The notes under the pieces are model-generated. The model saw only the letters and a list, made by a program, of their open reading frames with translations, was not told the origin of the DNA and did no database searches. The position numbers and the translations under genes are program-made. From Mesostigma viride (taxonomy: Eukaryota; Streptophyta; Mesostigmatophyceae; Mesostigmatales; Mesostigmataceae), in NCBI GenBank assembly GCA_009746045.1, contig RPFO01000015.1, positions 2,379,498-2,443,497 of the forward strand: DNA of 64,000 nucleotides. The letters are read 5' to 3'. Positions 41,998 to 53,541 of the stretch are shown in pieces (within the stretch, counting starts at the first letter, position 1; every line of letters begins with the position of its first letter).

Positions 41998-42765
41998 CCG
42001 GCACACCGGCACACCGGCACACCGGCACACCGGCACACCGGCACACCTCAAATTGCATATATGCACACACCTTTGCACATGCAATTGTTATCCATGGGAT
42101 TTATGTAGGTGGATGGGTCATGCAAGGGTTACCTAGATGCTCATGACACCGTGGCACCGTGGCATCGTGCCACCGTGCCACCGTGCCACCGTGCCACCTC
42201 AAAAGTTGCATATAAACACACATATTTGCACATACAATGGTTATCCATTGGGATTTATCAAGGGTAATGGGTCATGCAAGGGTTACCTAGACATGCTCAT
42301 GACACCGTTGCATCGTGGCATCGTGCCACCGTGCCACCGTGCCACCGGCACACCGGCACACCGGCACACCGGCACACCGTTGCACCTCAAATTGCATATA
42401 AACACACACCTTTGCACATACAATTGTTATCCATGGGTTTTATGTAGGTGGATGGGTCATGCAAGGGTTACCTATAGATGCTCATGACACCATGGCACCG
42501 TGGCATCGTGCCACCGTGCCACCGTGCCACTGTGCCACCTCAAAAGTTGCATATAAACACACATATTTGCACATACAATGGTTATCCATTGGGATTTATC
42601 AAGGGTAATGGGTCATGCAAGGGTTACCTAGACATGCTCATGACACCGTGGCATCGTGCCACCGTGCCACCGTGCCAGGTGCCGTGCCACCGTGCCACCG
42701 TGCCACCGTGCCACCGTGCCACCGTGCCACCGTGCCACCGTGCCACCGTGCCACCGTGCCACCTC
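41998..42765. repeat. Higher-order tandem repeat with octamer minisatellites
   Basis: Four to five units of about 165-175 bp share the block TTGCATATAAACACAC...GGTCATGCAAGGGTTACCTAGA...CTCATGACACCGTGGCA. Each unit also carries a variable-length array of 8-bp repeats, either CACCGGCA or CACCGTGC types. Arrays seen are 42000-42048, 42143-42198, 42310-42382, 42490-42540 and 42640-42763. Confidence 0.85.
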
Positions 42766-43099
42766 CACAACGGTATGAAAGTGCCAAAAAATGCCCTTAT
42801 AAGCCCTACAGGGAGCAAATTGAGTCCAAACATGCTAGATATTGGTAAGCAGCATGTCCAGGACACCAGTAGAAGGAATTTGACTTTCCAGAATTTTCCG
42901 ACATCGGTTGGTCTATTTTTGGCATGTCTATTTTTAGCAACTTTCCAGATTTTAATATAAACAAATACCATTTAGTATGCAAATAAAGAGCTCCTGGCCT
43001 GGCTATTTGCAGGTAAGCTAATGCTCATGTCTACCAACTGTGCACCAGGTCCCATGGTCATCTGACCTCATTTGGTGACAAACTCGGCCACCAAAAAAT

Positions 43100-43600
43100 G
43101 CTAGCAAAAACGCACTGTTTCACCACATCTCATTGCAGTTTCCATAGAAGGTGTGTTCAGTCGAGGCTGGAAATTTGCAATAACATTGCACATCATAAAT
43201 GTAGACATGGCACAAAAAATCAGGTCCATCGCACTGTATTTGGTAACAAAATGCCACCAAATGCTAGCAAAAATGTGCGTTTTTCGCGTTTTTTAGACAC
43301 ATTTCATGACAGTTTTCATACAAGATGTGCTCAGTTGGGGCTGGATACTTGCAAGCATATTAAATATCATCATTGTAGACATTGCACAAAAATTCAGGTC
43401 CGTTGTACTTCATTCATTGACAGCTCGCTACCAAATGTGAGCAAAAATGTGCGATTTTTGCATTTCCGCCACATTTCTTGCAGTTTCCCATGCCAGGTGT
43501 GCTCAGTTGAGGCTGAAAACAAGCGCGCATGTTAATCATCATCATTTCAGACATTGCACAAAACTTAATTCAGGTCCATCAAGTGTCATTTGGTTCACTG
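43100..43600. repeat. Degenerate tandem repeat of about 165 bp, three copies
   Basis: Repeated blocks include CATTGCACA...CAGGTCC, the GTGYTCAGT(T/C)GRGGCTG motif, GCAAAAATGTGCG and CCACATTTC near 43120, 43300 and 43470. Divergence is high. No coding signal. Confidence 0.6.
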
Positions 43601-44851
43601 GTCCATGCAACACCTGCCAGTTTCCAGCTAATCACTCAACCTTGGATGCAAAGTTCTTTTGTAACGGTACGGCCAACTCCCACCAACTGTGTTGCTAACT
43701 GTTCAGACCTTGCACAGATAATATAACACAACTTTTGTGACACATAGACAAAGATATATGAATAAGAACAGTGGCTAGACATGGCTGTATATATGTGCAT
43801 GTGGCCATGCTCAGGCAATTTTCAAGTAGGGGCTTGTTAGACATAAGAACTGCCAGCTGTCACGTTCGCTAGCATGATCAGTTCAAACCCACAGCATGCA
43901 CGGTAGTCGCAAACTCAGCTTGGCAATGTAATAATCTAATCATGCCAGGCATCTTGGCCGTTGGCATGGCTGCGATGTGTTTTGTGCGCCTTGATTCGGT
44001 AGCAGCACATCCCTTAATTGGCAACCGGCCCGCCTGACTAAGGTTGCCACACATGGTCCTCTGCATCACCATGGATGTCCCCATGTCCCTGTCTCTGTTA
44101 TAGGGGTTCACGTTGCTGGCGATGCAGCTTCCAAGTTGGACTAGATCTCCTCAGCCAGCGCTGTGGTGCATAGCCAGACAGCTCATACACTGCTCAGTTG
44201 CTACCTCGAGGTTGCCGGCTTGAAATGTGCCACCAAAGGACTGCACTTGGCCGCCATCATACCTAGCATGAAGAAGCCACTGCACAACCCCGGTGAGCCG
44301 CTTGGCCACCATACCGCAGTTGTCTTCAACAGATAGTGCAAGGCCAATGGCCTCTTCACAGGCACGTGCCTTGTGCTCATGCCCTTGCTGTGGCCCTTGT
44401 CAGCATGAGATGCATGCCCTTGCATGCTTCACCATGTTTCTCCAAGCCATCCGTGACTACTTGCTTCAGATATGTCATTCAACTCCTGCACGTCCTCAGC
44501 CACCAGACTGTCAAACTAGCTGGTGCCCCATCCCTCACTTTGGTGAGGACTGCGATTCTGGCTAGCAGCTTAGCGATCGTGCGTGGTTGTGCCCGAGTTT
44601 CTGGGTGAGTGGCAGTGGCATTGGAGCCAGAGTTGTTGAGCATGTGCGTGTGTCTATCCTCTTGACAAACAACCCCTCGCACCCCTGACATTGAGGAGTT
44701 TGGCCATGTGCCAGGTTGCCAGAATCCCGCAAACATGCATCATAGGGAAATAAAGGATGGCTGGTTGTGCACACGACATGAGAAAACAAAACACACATAC
44801 CTATCAGGAGGGCAGGCTTGGGTTGCTTCATTGGCGCTGGTTGCAGCGTGC

Positions 44852-44917
<66 letters not shown>

Positions 44918-45654
44918 GCCCGCCATTGGCTCATCCACCCGACGGTGCCCTTGGCAACCACGCACAGCCTGAACTGCATGAACTGCATGGATGCGGCCGT
45001 CCAGGATGCCCTCTGCTCATCATTCAGGGGTGTGAAGGCAGCTTCAATGGGTGCTGGCGTGTAAGGCAGCTTGGGTGCTGACGTGCAAGGCAGCTTGTGC
45101 ATCAGTGTTTGCCGCCCGGCCATGTGGCAGCACATGAGGTAGCTGGCCTAGCCCGGTCACTGTCCTCTCTCCGCTCTCACGCAATATGCCACCCTCTCCA
45201 CAAACCATGACAGTTCTCATGTGCATGCATGTCTTAAGATGCTTGTTGAAGGCAGATGCTTTCAGCTTAGAGATGGTGGGCACGTATGCAGTGGGTGTTA
45301 TGGACTCACAAGCATGTACGTGTAGCCATCAAGCATCCAAGAAAGCCACCAATTGCTTCTGGGTTTTCCATCAATCTTCGTGGTCAACCATGTCATGCAA
45401 CATTACAGTACTTGCCGTGAGCACAATGCCAATGAACTGCTAAGTGCCGCAGCACAGGACGCATCCGTGGTGCATTTCGCCAAGACGGCGGCAGCGCTAA
45501 GACGGAGCCCTCGTCTCGCCATGACGAGCAACACGACCACCAGGACAAGCAGCGAGAATAGCATTCCAAAAACCTGCGCCCCCGCAGCGGGCTCCATAAT
45601 GCCCAGGCCCTTCATGGCTTTAGGAACTGCGTAATATTATACGGTCGCTTGCTT
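43601..45654. other. Interior of the DNA transposon, nothing recognised
   Basis: About 2 kb with only short open frames and no recognisable domain, apart from the TAA microsatellite at 44853-44918. It might contain remnants of a captured gene, but I cannot support one. Confidence 0.4.
44853..44918. repeat. (TAA)n microsatellite
   Basis: About 22 uninterrupted TAA units. The long runs of Ile or Asn in open frames here are artefacts of this repeat. Confidence 0.95.
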
Positions 45655-46420
45655 TTTTTTTTTTCATCATCTACACCTGTCACGGATACAGGGCCTGTAT
45701 CCATGGTCAGGTTCTCTTGCCCCGGTGGTGCAGGGCCGGGATCCATTGTGTCCGGTGGGGCTACTGCGTCCCTTTCCATCGCTGGTGCTTCCATCGCTTC
45801 CATCGCTGGTGCTTCCATCGCTGGTTCATTATCCCCTACAAAGACCATCGTAAAGACCATCGGGCATTCTGGAGTACAATTTGGTGGTGTGCCGGTGTGC
45901 CGGTGTGCCGGTGTGCCGGTGTGCCGGTGTGCCGGTGTGCCGGCCAGTGATTGGCCCGTTGCTGATTTGCTGACATGCAGCCTAATAAAAATTGGCCGCA
46001 AATTCGTCCGGTCGCACGTGGGCACAAGATTTGCGGCCAATTTTTGCTAGGCTGCATATCAGAAAATCAGCAACGGGCCAATCACTGGCCGGCACACCGG
46101 CACACCGGCACACCGGCACACCGGCACACCGGCACACCGGCACACCGTGCCACCACCAAATTGTACTCCACCGGTGTGCGGCGTGGGACACAACAACAAC
46201 AACAACAATGGCGGCGTGCCACCACCATTAATTTTGTACTCCGTGCCACCACCATTTGGTCTTTACATGTAGGGGATATCGGAAAGCACCAGCGATGGAA
46301 AAGGACGCAGTAGCCCCACCAGACACAATGGATCCCGGCCATGAACCACCGGGGCAAGAGAACCAGACAAAGGATACAGGCCCTGTATCCGTGACAGGTG
46401 TAGATGATGAAGAAAGGAAG
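45655..46420. repeat. Large imperfect palindrome with mirrored coding-like arms
   Basis: Centre near 46012. The inner arms (CAGTGATTGGCCCGTTGCTGA... and its reverse) are nearly perfect. They are flanked by octamer arrays in opposite orientation (45886-45944 and 46087-46150), then by GGAGTACAATTTGGTGGT and its reverse. The outermost part is about 190 bases that code, on opposite strands, for the same peptide (DAVAPPDTMDPG, then GPVSVTGVDDE). Arms total about 350-400 bases each with small indels. Confidence 0.85.
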
Positions 46421-46540
46421 AAAATGCAAGCGGCCGTGTATCACAGGGGCGCAGTGAATGAACTTGAGAGAATACTTTCCTCTGGTGCTTCGGATGATGA
46501 AGCCGACCGTGTCACTGGGAAATCTGAGGTAAATTTATGA
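46421..46540 (+). pseudogene. Possible captured exon fragment beyond the palindrome
   Basis: The right-arm frame (from about 46290) continues past the palindrome as MQAAVYHRGAVNELERIL, then SSGASDDEADRVTGKSE. It is followed by GGTAAATT-like sequence that could be a splice donor. It is acidic with a short helix. No family recognised; it may be a fragment of a host or transposon gene. Confidence 0.3.
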
Positions 46541-46579
46541 CAGGGGAAAATATGGGTTTTCGGATTGATGTGTGTGTCA

Positions 46580-47092
46580 AGACATGGCACGGTGGCACGG
46601 TGGCACGGTGGCACGGTGGCACAGTGGCACCCCACGTTGGGCAGTGCTTGTGGGCAATATAACAGTAGTATTGGACGTTATGTTACCTCGTGACACCATA
46701 CAAAATCATAAAATGGTAGTTTTATGGTGGCATGGTGGCACGGTGGCACGGTGGCACGGTGGCACAGTGGCACCCCACGTTAGGCAGTGCTTGTGGACAT
46801 TATAACATTAGTATTGGACGTTAGGTTACCTTGTGACACCATACAAAATCATAAAATGGTAGTTTTATGGTGGCATGGTGTGCCGGTGTGCCGGTGTGCC
46901 GGTGTGCCGGTGTGCCGGTGGCACAGTGGCACACCACGTTAGGCAGTGCTTGTGGACATTATAACATTAGTATTGGACGTTAGGTTACCTTGTGACACCA
47001 TACAAAATCATAAAATCGTAGTTTTATGGTGTGCCGGTGTGCCGGTGTGCCGGTGTGCCGGTGTGCCGGTGTGCCGGTGTGCCGGTGTCAAA
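46580..47092. repeat. Tandem repeat of about 140 bp with octamer arrays
   Basis: Three copies of a unit containing CACGTTRGGCAGTGCTTGTGG...TATTGGACGTTA...CACCATACAAAATCATAAAATSGTAGTTTTATGGTG. They are separated by arrays of GGTGGCAC (first two) or GGTGTGCC (last two) octamers. The spacer stays conserved while the octamer type switches. Confidence 0.85.
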
Positions 47093-47206
47093 ACATGATG
47101 AGACACTTACCTCCTAGCTTTGGACCTAAGGGAGGTACAAAATAACAAAGTTGAAAAAAAGTCAAATTGTACTAGTGGTGGAGTACAATTCCAGATGTGC
47201 TTAGGG

Positions 47207-48320
47207 CCTGTGTTCAGAACCTGCGTGGTGGCCTACATGGACGGCATTCTGGTGCACTCAAGGACTTTCAAGGAGCATCTGGAGAACGTGGAGGAGGTCC
47301 TGAAGGTCATCCAGCAGTACCACTTGTCCGTCAAGAGGTCTAAGGTGGAGTGGGGCCGGGCATGAAGTGGGTTTCCTAGGGTACAAGTTGAGCTCCTTGG
47401 GTATGACACCTGACAATGCTAAGATTGCTGCCATCCTTGAGTGGCCTGTGTTGCAGTCTGCACATGATGTCAAGTCCTTCCTGGGCATGCATGGTGGGAT
47501 GGTAGAGGCGTTTTATCCCTGACATGGCTGCCATCTCCACCCCCTTGCTTGAGTTGATCAAGAAGGATGTTCAGTTTGAGTGGACAGATAGGTGCCAGCA
47601 GGCCTTTGACCTGTTGAAGCAGAAGCTCACCTCCACCCCTGTGCTATGTAGTGGGTCCCAATCCTGATCTACCTTATCAGGTTAGGTCAGATGCCTCTCA
47701 AGGCGCCATAGGTGCTGTGCTGATGCAAGACCATGGTTATGGACCACAGCCAGTAGAGTACATGTCTAAAACCATGAGCTCAGCTGAACGCAACTACCCT
47801 GTGCACGAGCAGGAGTTGTTGGGCTTAGTGATGGCATGTCACAAGTGGGAGCATCTGTTGAAGGGAGCTCAGTTTTCTGTTGCTAGCAGTGCTACAGATG
47901 GGCTAGGGCAAGAGTCTATCACACTGATGACTGACCACAGACCCTTGGTGCATGTGCTAGAACAGAGTAGGATGAGCAAGAGGATGGCAGGGTGGATGGA
48001 GTACCTAGGTGGATTCTATCCTTTCTCTGTGCAGTATGTCCCAGGCTCACAGAATGTGGTGCCAGACGCCCTCTCCAAGAGAAGGGATCTGATGGGAGCA
48101 TTTCACGAGGATCTGGATATTTGTGCTGCCATGGTTTCTGTGGTTGAGTGTGGTGCTGTCACTAGAGCACAGGCAGCTAGTCAGCAAACCTCCCAGCTGA
48201 GTCCACCCCCTGTAGGGGCTAGTTCTAGTCACGAGATGCTCATCATTGACCAGGGCAGCCTCTGTCCCAGGGTTGACAGGCGTCCAGGTGGGTGGCCAGT
48301 CACTGCAAGGCAGTCCTAGG
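47207..48320 (+). pseudogene. pol: Gypsy pol part 2: end of RT and RNase H, degenerate
   Basis: Resumes as PVFRTCVVAYMDGILVHSRTFKEHL. The YxDD box reads YMDG, so the second catalytic Asp is replaced by Gly. Frame breaks occur near 47362 (before VGFLGYKLSSLGMTPDN), near 47495 (with a TAG before RRFIPDMAAIS) and near 47650. RNase H follows: VRSDASQGAIGAVL, NYPVHEQELLGLVMACHKWEH, LMTDHRPLVHVLEQ, NVVPDALSKR. Sequence 48320-48640 is a linker without clear motif. Confidence 0.85.
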
Positions 48321-48639
48321 GGGGGTTCTGTTGGTGGCCAGTCCACTCCCGCAACGCAGCCAAGAGCAGAGAATCACAGGAGGGGGAGGGGAAGGCCCAG
48401 GAAGTGGATACTGGAGCCAGGGATGCTGACAGTCCAAGTCCAGAGAATTGGCAGCTGAGATCAAGGGGAAGTCACGTATGCCTGTGGCCGGCTGATGTTC
48501 TGTCATCCAAGCATCTAGTCACTAGTCACCTGCAGGAGGATGAGGTGCTGCAGCTGCAGCCCTTAGGACCTGCAAACAGCTAGTCCTGCCCAATCCTATG
48601 AGTATTGCCCTGCTAGATGTGATCAAGGCTTTCACTAAC

Positions 48640-49206
48640 TAAAACTGAGGACCTGGCCACCAAGGCCATTCAGGAAGGAAGTTTTGGTAACAGGCCTGTG
48701 GAGTACTGGGAGGGAGTCCTTTATGTCCACACCCAGAATGCTGATCATGATCATGTAGTGACCAGGAAGGTATACGTGCCAGAAATGGCCATCCCTACTG
48801 TGTTGCACTGCTTTCATGATGACGTGACTGCGTGTCATCCTGGGTATGCCAGGCTTCTCCATGAGGTACAAGAGAGGTTTTGGTGGCCTGGCATGTTTGA
48901 TCGTGACATCAGAGCCTATGTGGCCTCCTGTGACTCCTGCCAAAGGAATAAGGTTAGGACTCAGGCTGTCCCCATTTTTCCTATGGCCATGCCTATTCCC
49001 TTGCGACCCTGGATCAGTGTGACCATGGACTTCATCTGTGGCTTGCCTGTGTCTGATGCTGGTAATGACAGGATATTGGTGGTGATGGACAGGCTCTCTA
49101 GAATGTGCCATCTCATCCCCTGCAATGCCCATCTGACTGCTGCCCAGTGTGTAGAGTTGTTCATGAAGGAGGTGTACAGGTTGCATGGCATGCCACGGGT
49201 GATCAT
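48640..49206 (+). pseudogene. pol: Gypsy integrase part 1
   Basis: Zinc-binding H2C2 region with HDDVTACHPGYARLLHEVQERFWWPGM and CDSCQRNK, then the catalytic core with the first Asp in VTMDFICGLPVSDAGNDRILVVMDRLSRM. It reads to GMPRVII and is interrupted by element E, which duplicated ATCAT. The frame resumes at 56956 with TDQDP. Confidence 0.88.
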
Positions 49207-49725
49207 AGTTAATGCACTTGTGCAATGAAAGCGAACGTGTCTTTGATTATGGAATGGCTGGCATATATCAATCCATGCAAGCTTGCCAACCTGGCTTGCA
49301 TGGGCACGTAGGTTAGGGTAACCTAGCTATCCTGCACTAGTGCTAACCAATGAGGTGCTGGCTCCGTCCAGCTAGATCTACTCCAGCTAGGACTGATACG
49401 ATGCCCACAGGCACCGACTGCCTAACAGCACTACGTGGATGGTCCTGGACCTCCCCTAGGACCTCCGTACAGGACTAGCACTGCAACCACCTTGTGGTCT
49501 GCATCACAGCTCGTAAACCCTACCACGTGAATACCCACGTGCGTGTGCCTACATATCTCAGTGCTAATATCTAGCACCCACGTGCCCAATATGGCACGTG
49601 CGGATCTAAATCCTAGTAGAGATATGTCCAGTGTACTACACCACCGTCCATGTCCGTATCCCACTTGGGAGACGGGGACAACGCCACGTGTACTGATAGT
49701 CTAGGCCTGAAGCCCTAGAATAACT
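49207..49725 (-). repeat. 3' LTR of element E
   Basis: 519 bp. On minus the sequence just inside it (AAAGAAAAGTAATAATGGG) is purine rich and fits a polypurine tract. Confidence 0.92.
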
Positions 49726-50100
49726 CCCATTATTACTTTTCTTTGGGGAGTGAGGGGAAGACTCTTCCCACAACCCACTCATATGCCAACCACTACTGAT
49801 AAGCAAGGTTCCCCACAGGGACAACCAGGACACTGAAAGAGATGCATTTATAAAAGCGCCCATAGCTCCTCCGTGTTGGATACAACATCCCCACTGGTTG
49901 GGTGCCTGTGTTGGGAAAACCATTGTCAGAAAAATATGACCACACGTTTTATTGACAAAGAACAAGCCATCAATAAAGGAGGACCCTTCTGACCTCAATC
50001 TTTAATGACGCAAAGAGAGTCTTACGGGTGGGACACTTCAGACCCTGCCACCCCATGACCACCCTCCTATCTGGTGCTAATAGCCCTAGGCTGAGGCACT
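49726..50100 (-). other. 3' untranslated region of element E
   Basis: About 375 bases between the RNase H stop and the 3' LTR. No gene or strong structure seen. Confidence 0.6.
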
Positions 50101-52439
50101 TCACCCTCTGCCGTTATATGGGTTCATCAGCGTGTATAGGACTCTGTACTGAGGCCCTGCAGCCTGTGGCACTTTTGTGAGTGCATCTGCTGCATTGTCA
50201 GGGTCTCGGATGTGAGTCTTGGACTCCAGATAGGTACACTCCTGCTTGAGGACAATCCAGTCCAAATCGGTGTGCACAGCCAAGGGGTTGTCCAGGAAAG
50301 AGAGAAGGGATTGACTGTCAGTCAGCAGATGGGATTTGACACCAGCATAACTACCAGCCTGATGCTGCAACCACACCAGCAGATGGTTCAAGTACCTGGC
50401 ATGCAACACAGCTGATACCACAGCACGGCATTCAGCTACATTGCTGCTGACTGCCTTGCGCTTGTGGAGTCTGCTGAACCAGGAAACCAAAGATTGCTTG
50501 CCAGTGGGGTTAGACAACATAAATAGCCTGCCTCTCTGGCTTGTACCTTAGTGACTACCCGTGACTCCATGGAACTGTCCATCATGCATGTGATGTGGAT
50601 GGGTTGGAACAGATCCAAGGCATGAAGAATAAGGGGAGGGCCATCATGCAACACCTGTTTAATAGCCCTAGACCCTACCTCCATGAGGACATCATCATCC
50701 ACTCTGCTGACCACTGCCAGATGAGGAGCACAAGTGGCACACAGCCAACCTAGCTTACCCCTAATAGTGGGACAGAGATCAGGAGTGATGTCAGAGGGAA
50801 GAACATCTTTGCAAGACATGACATACTCAGGGGATGCTTTGAGAGAACACACCCACTCCTTCTGCTCCTTAAACAGGTTCAGAATGATGCCACAGAACTT
50901 GACAGGATCTTTCCCCAGCTCCAGCTGCTTGCCTAATTCAAAGCTAGCAGACACTTGAGCAATGAAATCCTCCACAGCTGCCCTGGGACCAGTAATGAGC
51001 TGATCATCCCCATGCCACACAAACATCATCATACCAGCAGGATGAGGGATGGTGAAGAAACAAGGGTCAATATCATCATACTGGGCCCCCAGCTTCAGGA
51101 AGACCTCTTGGGCAGACAGCCTAAAAATTTTAGGTGCTGACTGAAGCCCTTCTACCCCCAAGTTAGGCCTTAGATGAGGTTCCTTGATGTCCCCAGACCA
51201 GACTTTGGGAGTGTTTACCACATAGACTTGACCCCTCCACACCTTTTGGGCTATGTCAGGGTTGCCTTTAAGGAAGGCACGCTTAATGTCAGTGGCTTTA
51301 CACACGTAGTCCTTACCAGCATTCAGATGGTGAAGGAAAGTGGCCAACAGGACCTTAAGAGACGTCTGCTGAATACCAGGGGTATACAGTTCAGCCTCTG
51401 TTAGCTCAGTGGAGCCCCTGAACTCCGTGACACAAGGTCTGGCATGAAAAATGGGAGGTGTCCCATCTGCCTGGGGTTTATGCTTGCAGACAAACTTCAG
51501 TCTGAGCTTTCTGGCCCCTTGTGGCAGTGCCTCAATCGGTGTTACAGGTGGTACCTGGGACTTGCTACGTGGATCAGGACAAACCCATTCCTCTCTAGCC
51601 CTGTTAAAGGCTTCCATCCATTTCAGAAAACCAATCTGCGTTTGACAGTCTTTGACCACATCATCATAGGACAAGGGAGACATGGACGCAATGTCCCATC
51701 TACCAAGCCCAAACGCAGAGGGGTGTAGCTTCTGAGAATGAATGAGGGAATCAACACAGGGTTCCTGACCTGGGAGGTATTTTATGTTGACAGCATTGAT
51801 GGCTGCTTCCAGGCCATCACTGATCTGTGTTAAAGGAATTTTGAAATGGTCCAGGGTGACCTGCCCCACCCCAGTCACACTCAACCTCCCAGCTGAGATG
51901 ACTACTCCAGGGTATGAGACAAATGGTTCCCCCAGCAGTGCATTCCCCTTGTAGCCCTCTACTACCTGGAAGGGAGTGGGCACACCCAGAATGGGAATTA
52001 GCACTTGGCCTTTGACTGCCATTTTTGTTTTGCCTGAAAAATCTGACACTCTAGCCCAGGGCGAGCGTTGCAGACTTAGGCCAGATACAGCTTGTGCACT
52101 GATGATGCTCACCTGTGCCTGTGTGTCTACTGCCAGAATACTGGGATCCTGGTTAGATTCACCCACAGCATTGACTTGTGCTGCACCTGCTGCCATTTGT
52201 GCCTTGGCAGTGTGTGCTCTATGTAGAGCTTTTAGAGCCTCAGCAAATTTATTCCTGGGGACAACAGGATCTGCTGCTTCGTGTGGCTGTTCCTGAGATG
52301 AGGGAGGAGCGACCTGCTGCTCATCCAGTGCACGTTCCTCCTGCCCAGTTGGACCAGTGGGCTGTGGTGGGGCTGCACCACTGAGGAACACAGGAGCGTC
52401 TATGGTTGTGTTGCTTGCATCAGCTATGTCCCTGGCCAT
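50101..52439 (-). pseudogene. pol: Element E pol part: aspartic protease, RT, RNase H
   Basis: The frame from 52439 holds a protease motif LAVDTQAQVSIIS with VEGYKGNALLGEPF, then RT with ATDIKRAFLKGNPD, VEGLQSAPKIF and VWHGDDQLITG. RNase H begins with MMDSSMESR. Near 50520 the frame shifts, and RNase H continues (SSNVAECRAVVSAVLHARYL, LLTDSQSLLSFL, DPDNAADALTK) to 50101. The protease is directly before RT and after the integrase, as in A-D. The catalytic tripeptide is DTQ here and DTN in the others; the RT box is HGDD in all. Confidence 0.85.
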
Positions 52440-52499
52440 TCACTGGGTGAGACCAACCCACCAGACTGAGGCTCTGAATCCATGTCCAAGAATTCTACC

Positions 52500-53541
52500 C
52501 CTGACACGTCTGCCAAAGGAGGGTAATAAAGCTTCAGTCTATGCTTGCCAACCATTCGCTCTCTGTGATGCTGAATAGTCACCGTGTCACCTGTTTCTGA
52601 CAACCTGATGATTTCAGCTGGACCATGCCATCTACCAGAGTGGGCTTTGTTCCCTTCCCCTCCCTATAGTAGAGTACCTGATCCCCCACTTCAAACACAG
52701 GCCTGGCATTACTTTATCCTTTTTTGCCAGCAACTTGGCCAAGTGTTGCCTTTGCGTGTTGTAGTGGTCTAGTACCTCCTGAGAGTAGCTACCTGATTGC
52801 AGGCCAATTGTGTGATTTCACCAAAAGGAGAAGACATGAGGGGCTTGGTGTTCAGAGTTCTGCACACCTCAGCTGCCCACGCTGTCCTATCAGCATAGCT
52901 CCCAGACTCTGCTGTCCTGGACTCATTTTTCTTTATGAGGTCCCTGATAGCACGCATGGTACGTTCAATCATCCCCTGGCGTTCATGATCTTGAGCCCCA
53001 GCAATGTCTATCTTGGGCAGATCAGGATAATCTTGTATCCACGTGAACTGCTGATCCAGCATTAATTTTTCCTGAGGATGATACCGTGCTAGTGCAATCA
53101 GCAGGGCTCTGTGCAGTTGTTCATTGGCCATGCCTGGCAAGGGTTCTATCACCACAAACCTAGACCAGGCATCTTTTAGGACCAAGTAATACACCGTGTC
53201 CTTCACCAGTGTATCACATCCCCTACTAGCTTTCCTCTAGCCAGTGGTGGGGTGGCCACATGCCATCTCTTGGGTTTAGGTGCATGCAGTTGGCACGCTT
53301 CACAGTGCTTCCTGACATGCCTGCACATCTGTTCCAGGTCACGGCCATCAATTTTGTTGGCCAGCCTTTCTGCCACTGCCTCATGCCCCATTGCCTTGTG
53401 TAGCTGTTGGGCTAACCTGGCATAGGATATAACCTTATCTGCTGCTGCATCTAAGGAGGCTATAGTGGGATCTTGGGCCACCTGTGCTAACGTCATGTCA
53501 TAAGCCAGGTCCCAATCCACTTCCTCACTGTCAGGCAACAC
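52500..53541 (-). pseudogene. pol: Element E integrase
   Basis: Zinc-binding part QLHKAMGHEAVAERL with CEACQLHAPKPKRWH (here a normal CxxC), then GDVIHW. A TGA follows at about 53203, then KDTVYYLVLKDAWSRF. The second catalytic region is KLMLDQQF, and the Glu helix is HERQGMIERTMRAIRDLI. The frame is lost near 52770, and the C-terminal part (52500-52770) is only partly readable. It precedes the protease, as in element C. Confidence 0.75.

Larger units (their letters stand above)
41878..47206. mobile_element. Non-autonomous DNA transposon with 25-bp TIRs and octamer arrays
   Basis: Ends are 25-bp inverted repeats with one mismatch (41878-41902 and 47182-47206; core CTGGAATTGTACT, outer CCCTAAGCACA). 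They are flanked by CCT on both sides (41875-41877, 47207-47209). Removing it and one CCT restores the Gypsy RT frame. No transposase was recognised. The interior is made of octamer minisatellites, higher-order tandem repeats, a large palindrome and a TAA microsatellite. Several internal copies of GGAGTACAATT echo the TIR. Superfamily is unassigned; a 3-bp duplication is compatible with CACTA- or Harbinger-like elements. Confidence 0.8.

Noticed and set aside
42000-42765. CRISPR array
   Set aside because: The repeats are contiguous 8-bp minisatellites inside 165-175 bp units, without unique spacers, in a eukaryotic transposon.
43098-43698. Coding ORFs in the 165-bp repeats
   Set aside because: Repeat-driven frames with no conserved reading frame between units.
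44818-45081. ORF with long Asn or Ile runs
   Set aside because: Produced by the TAA microsatellite.
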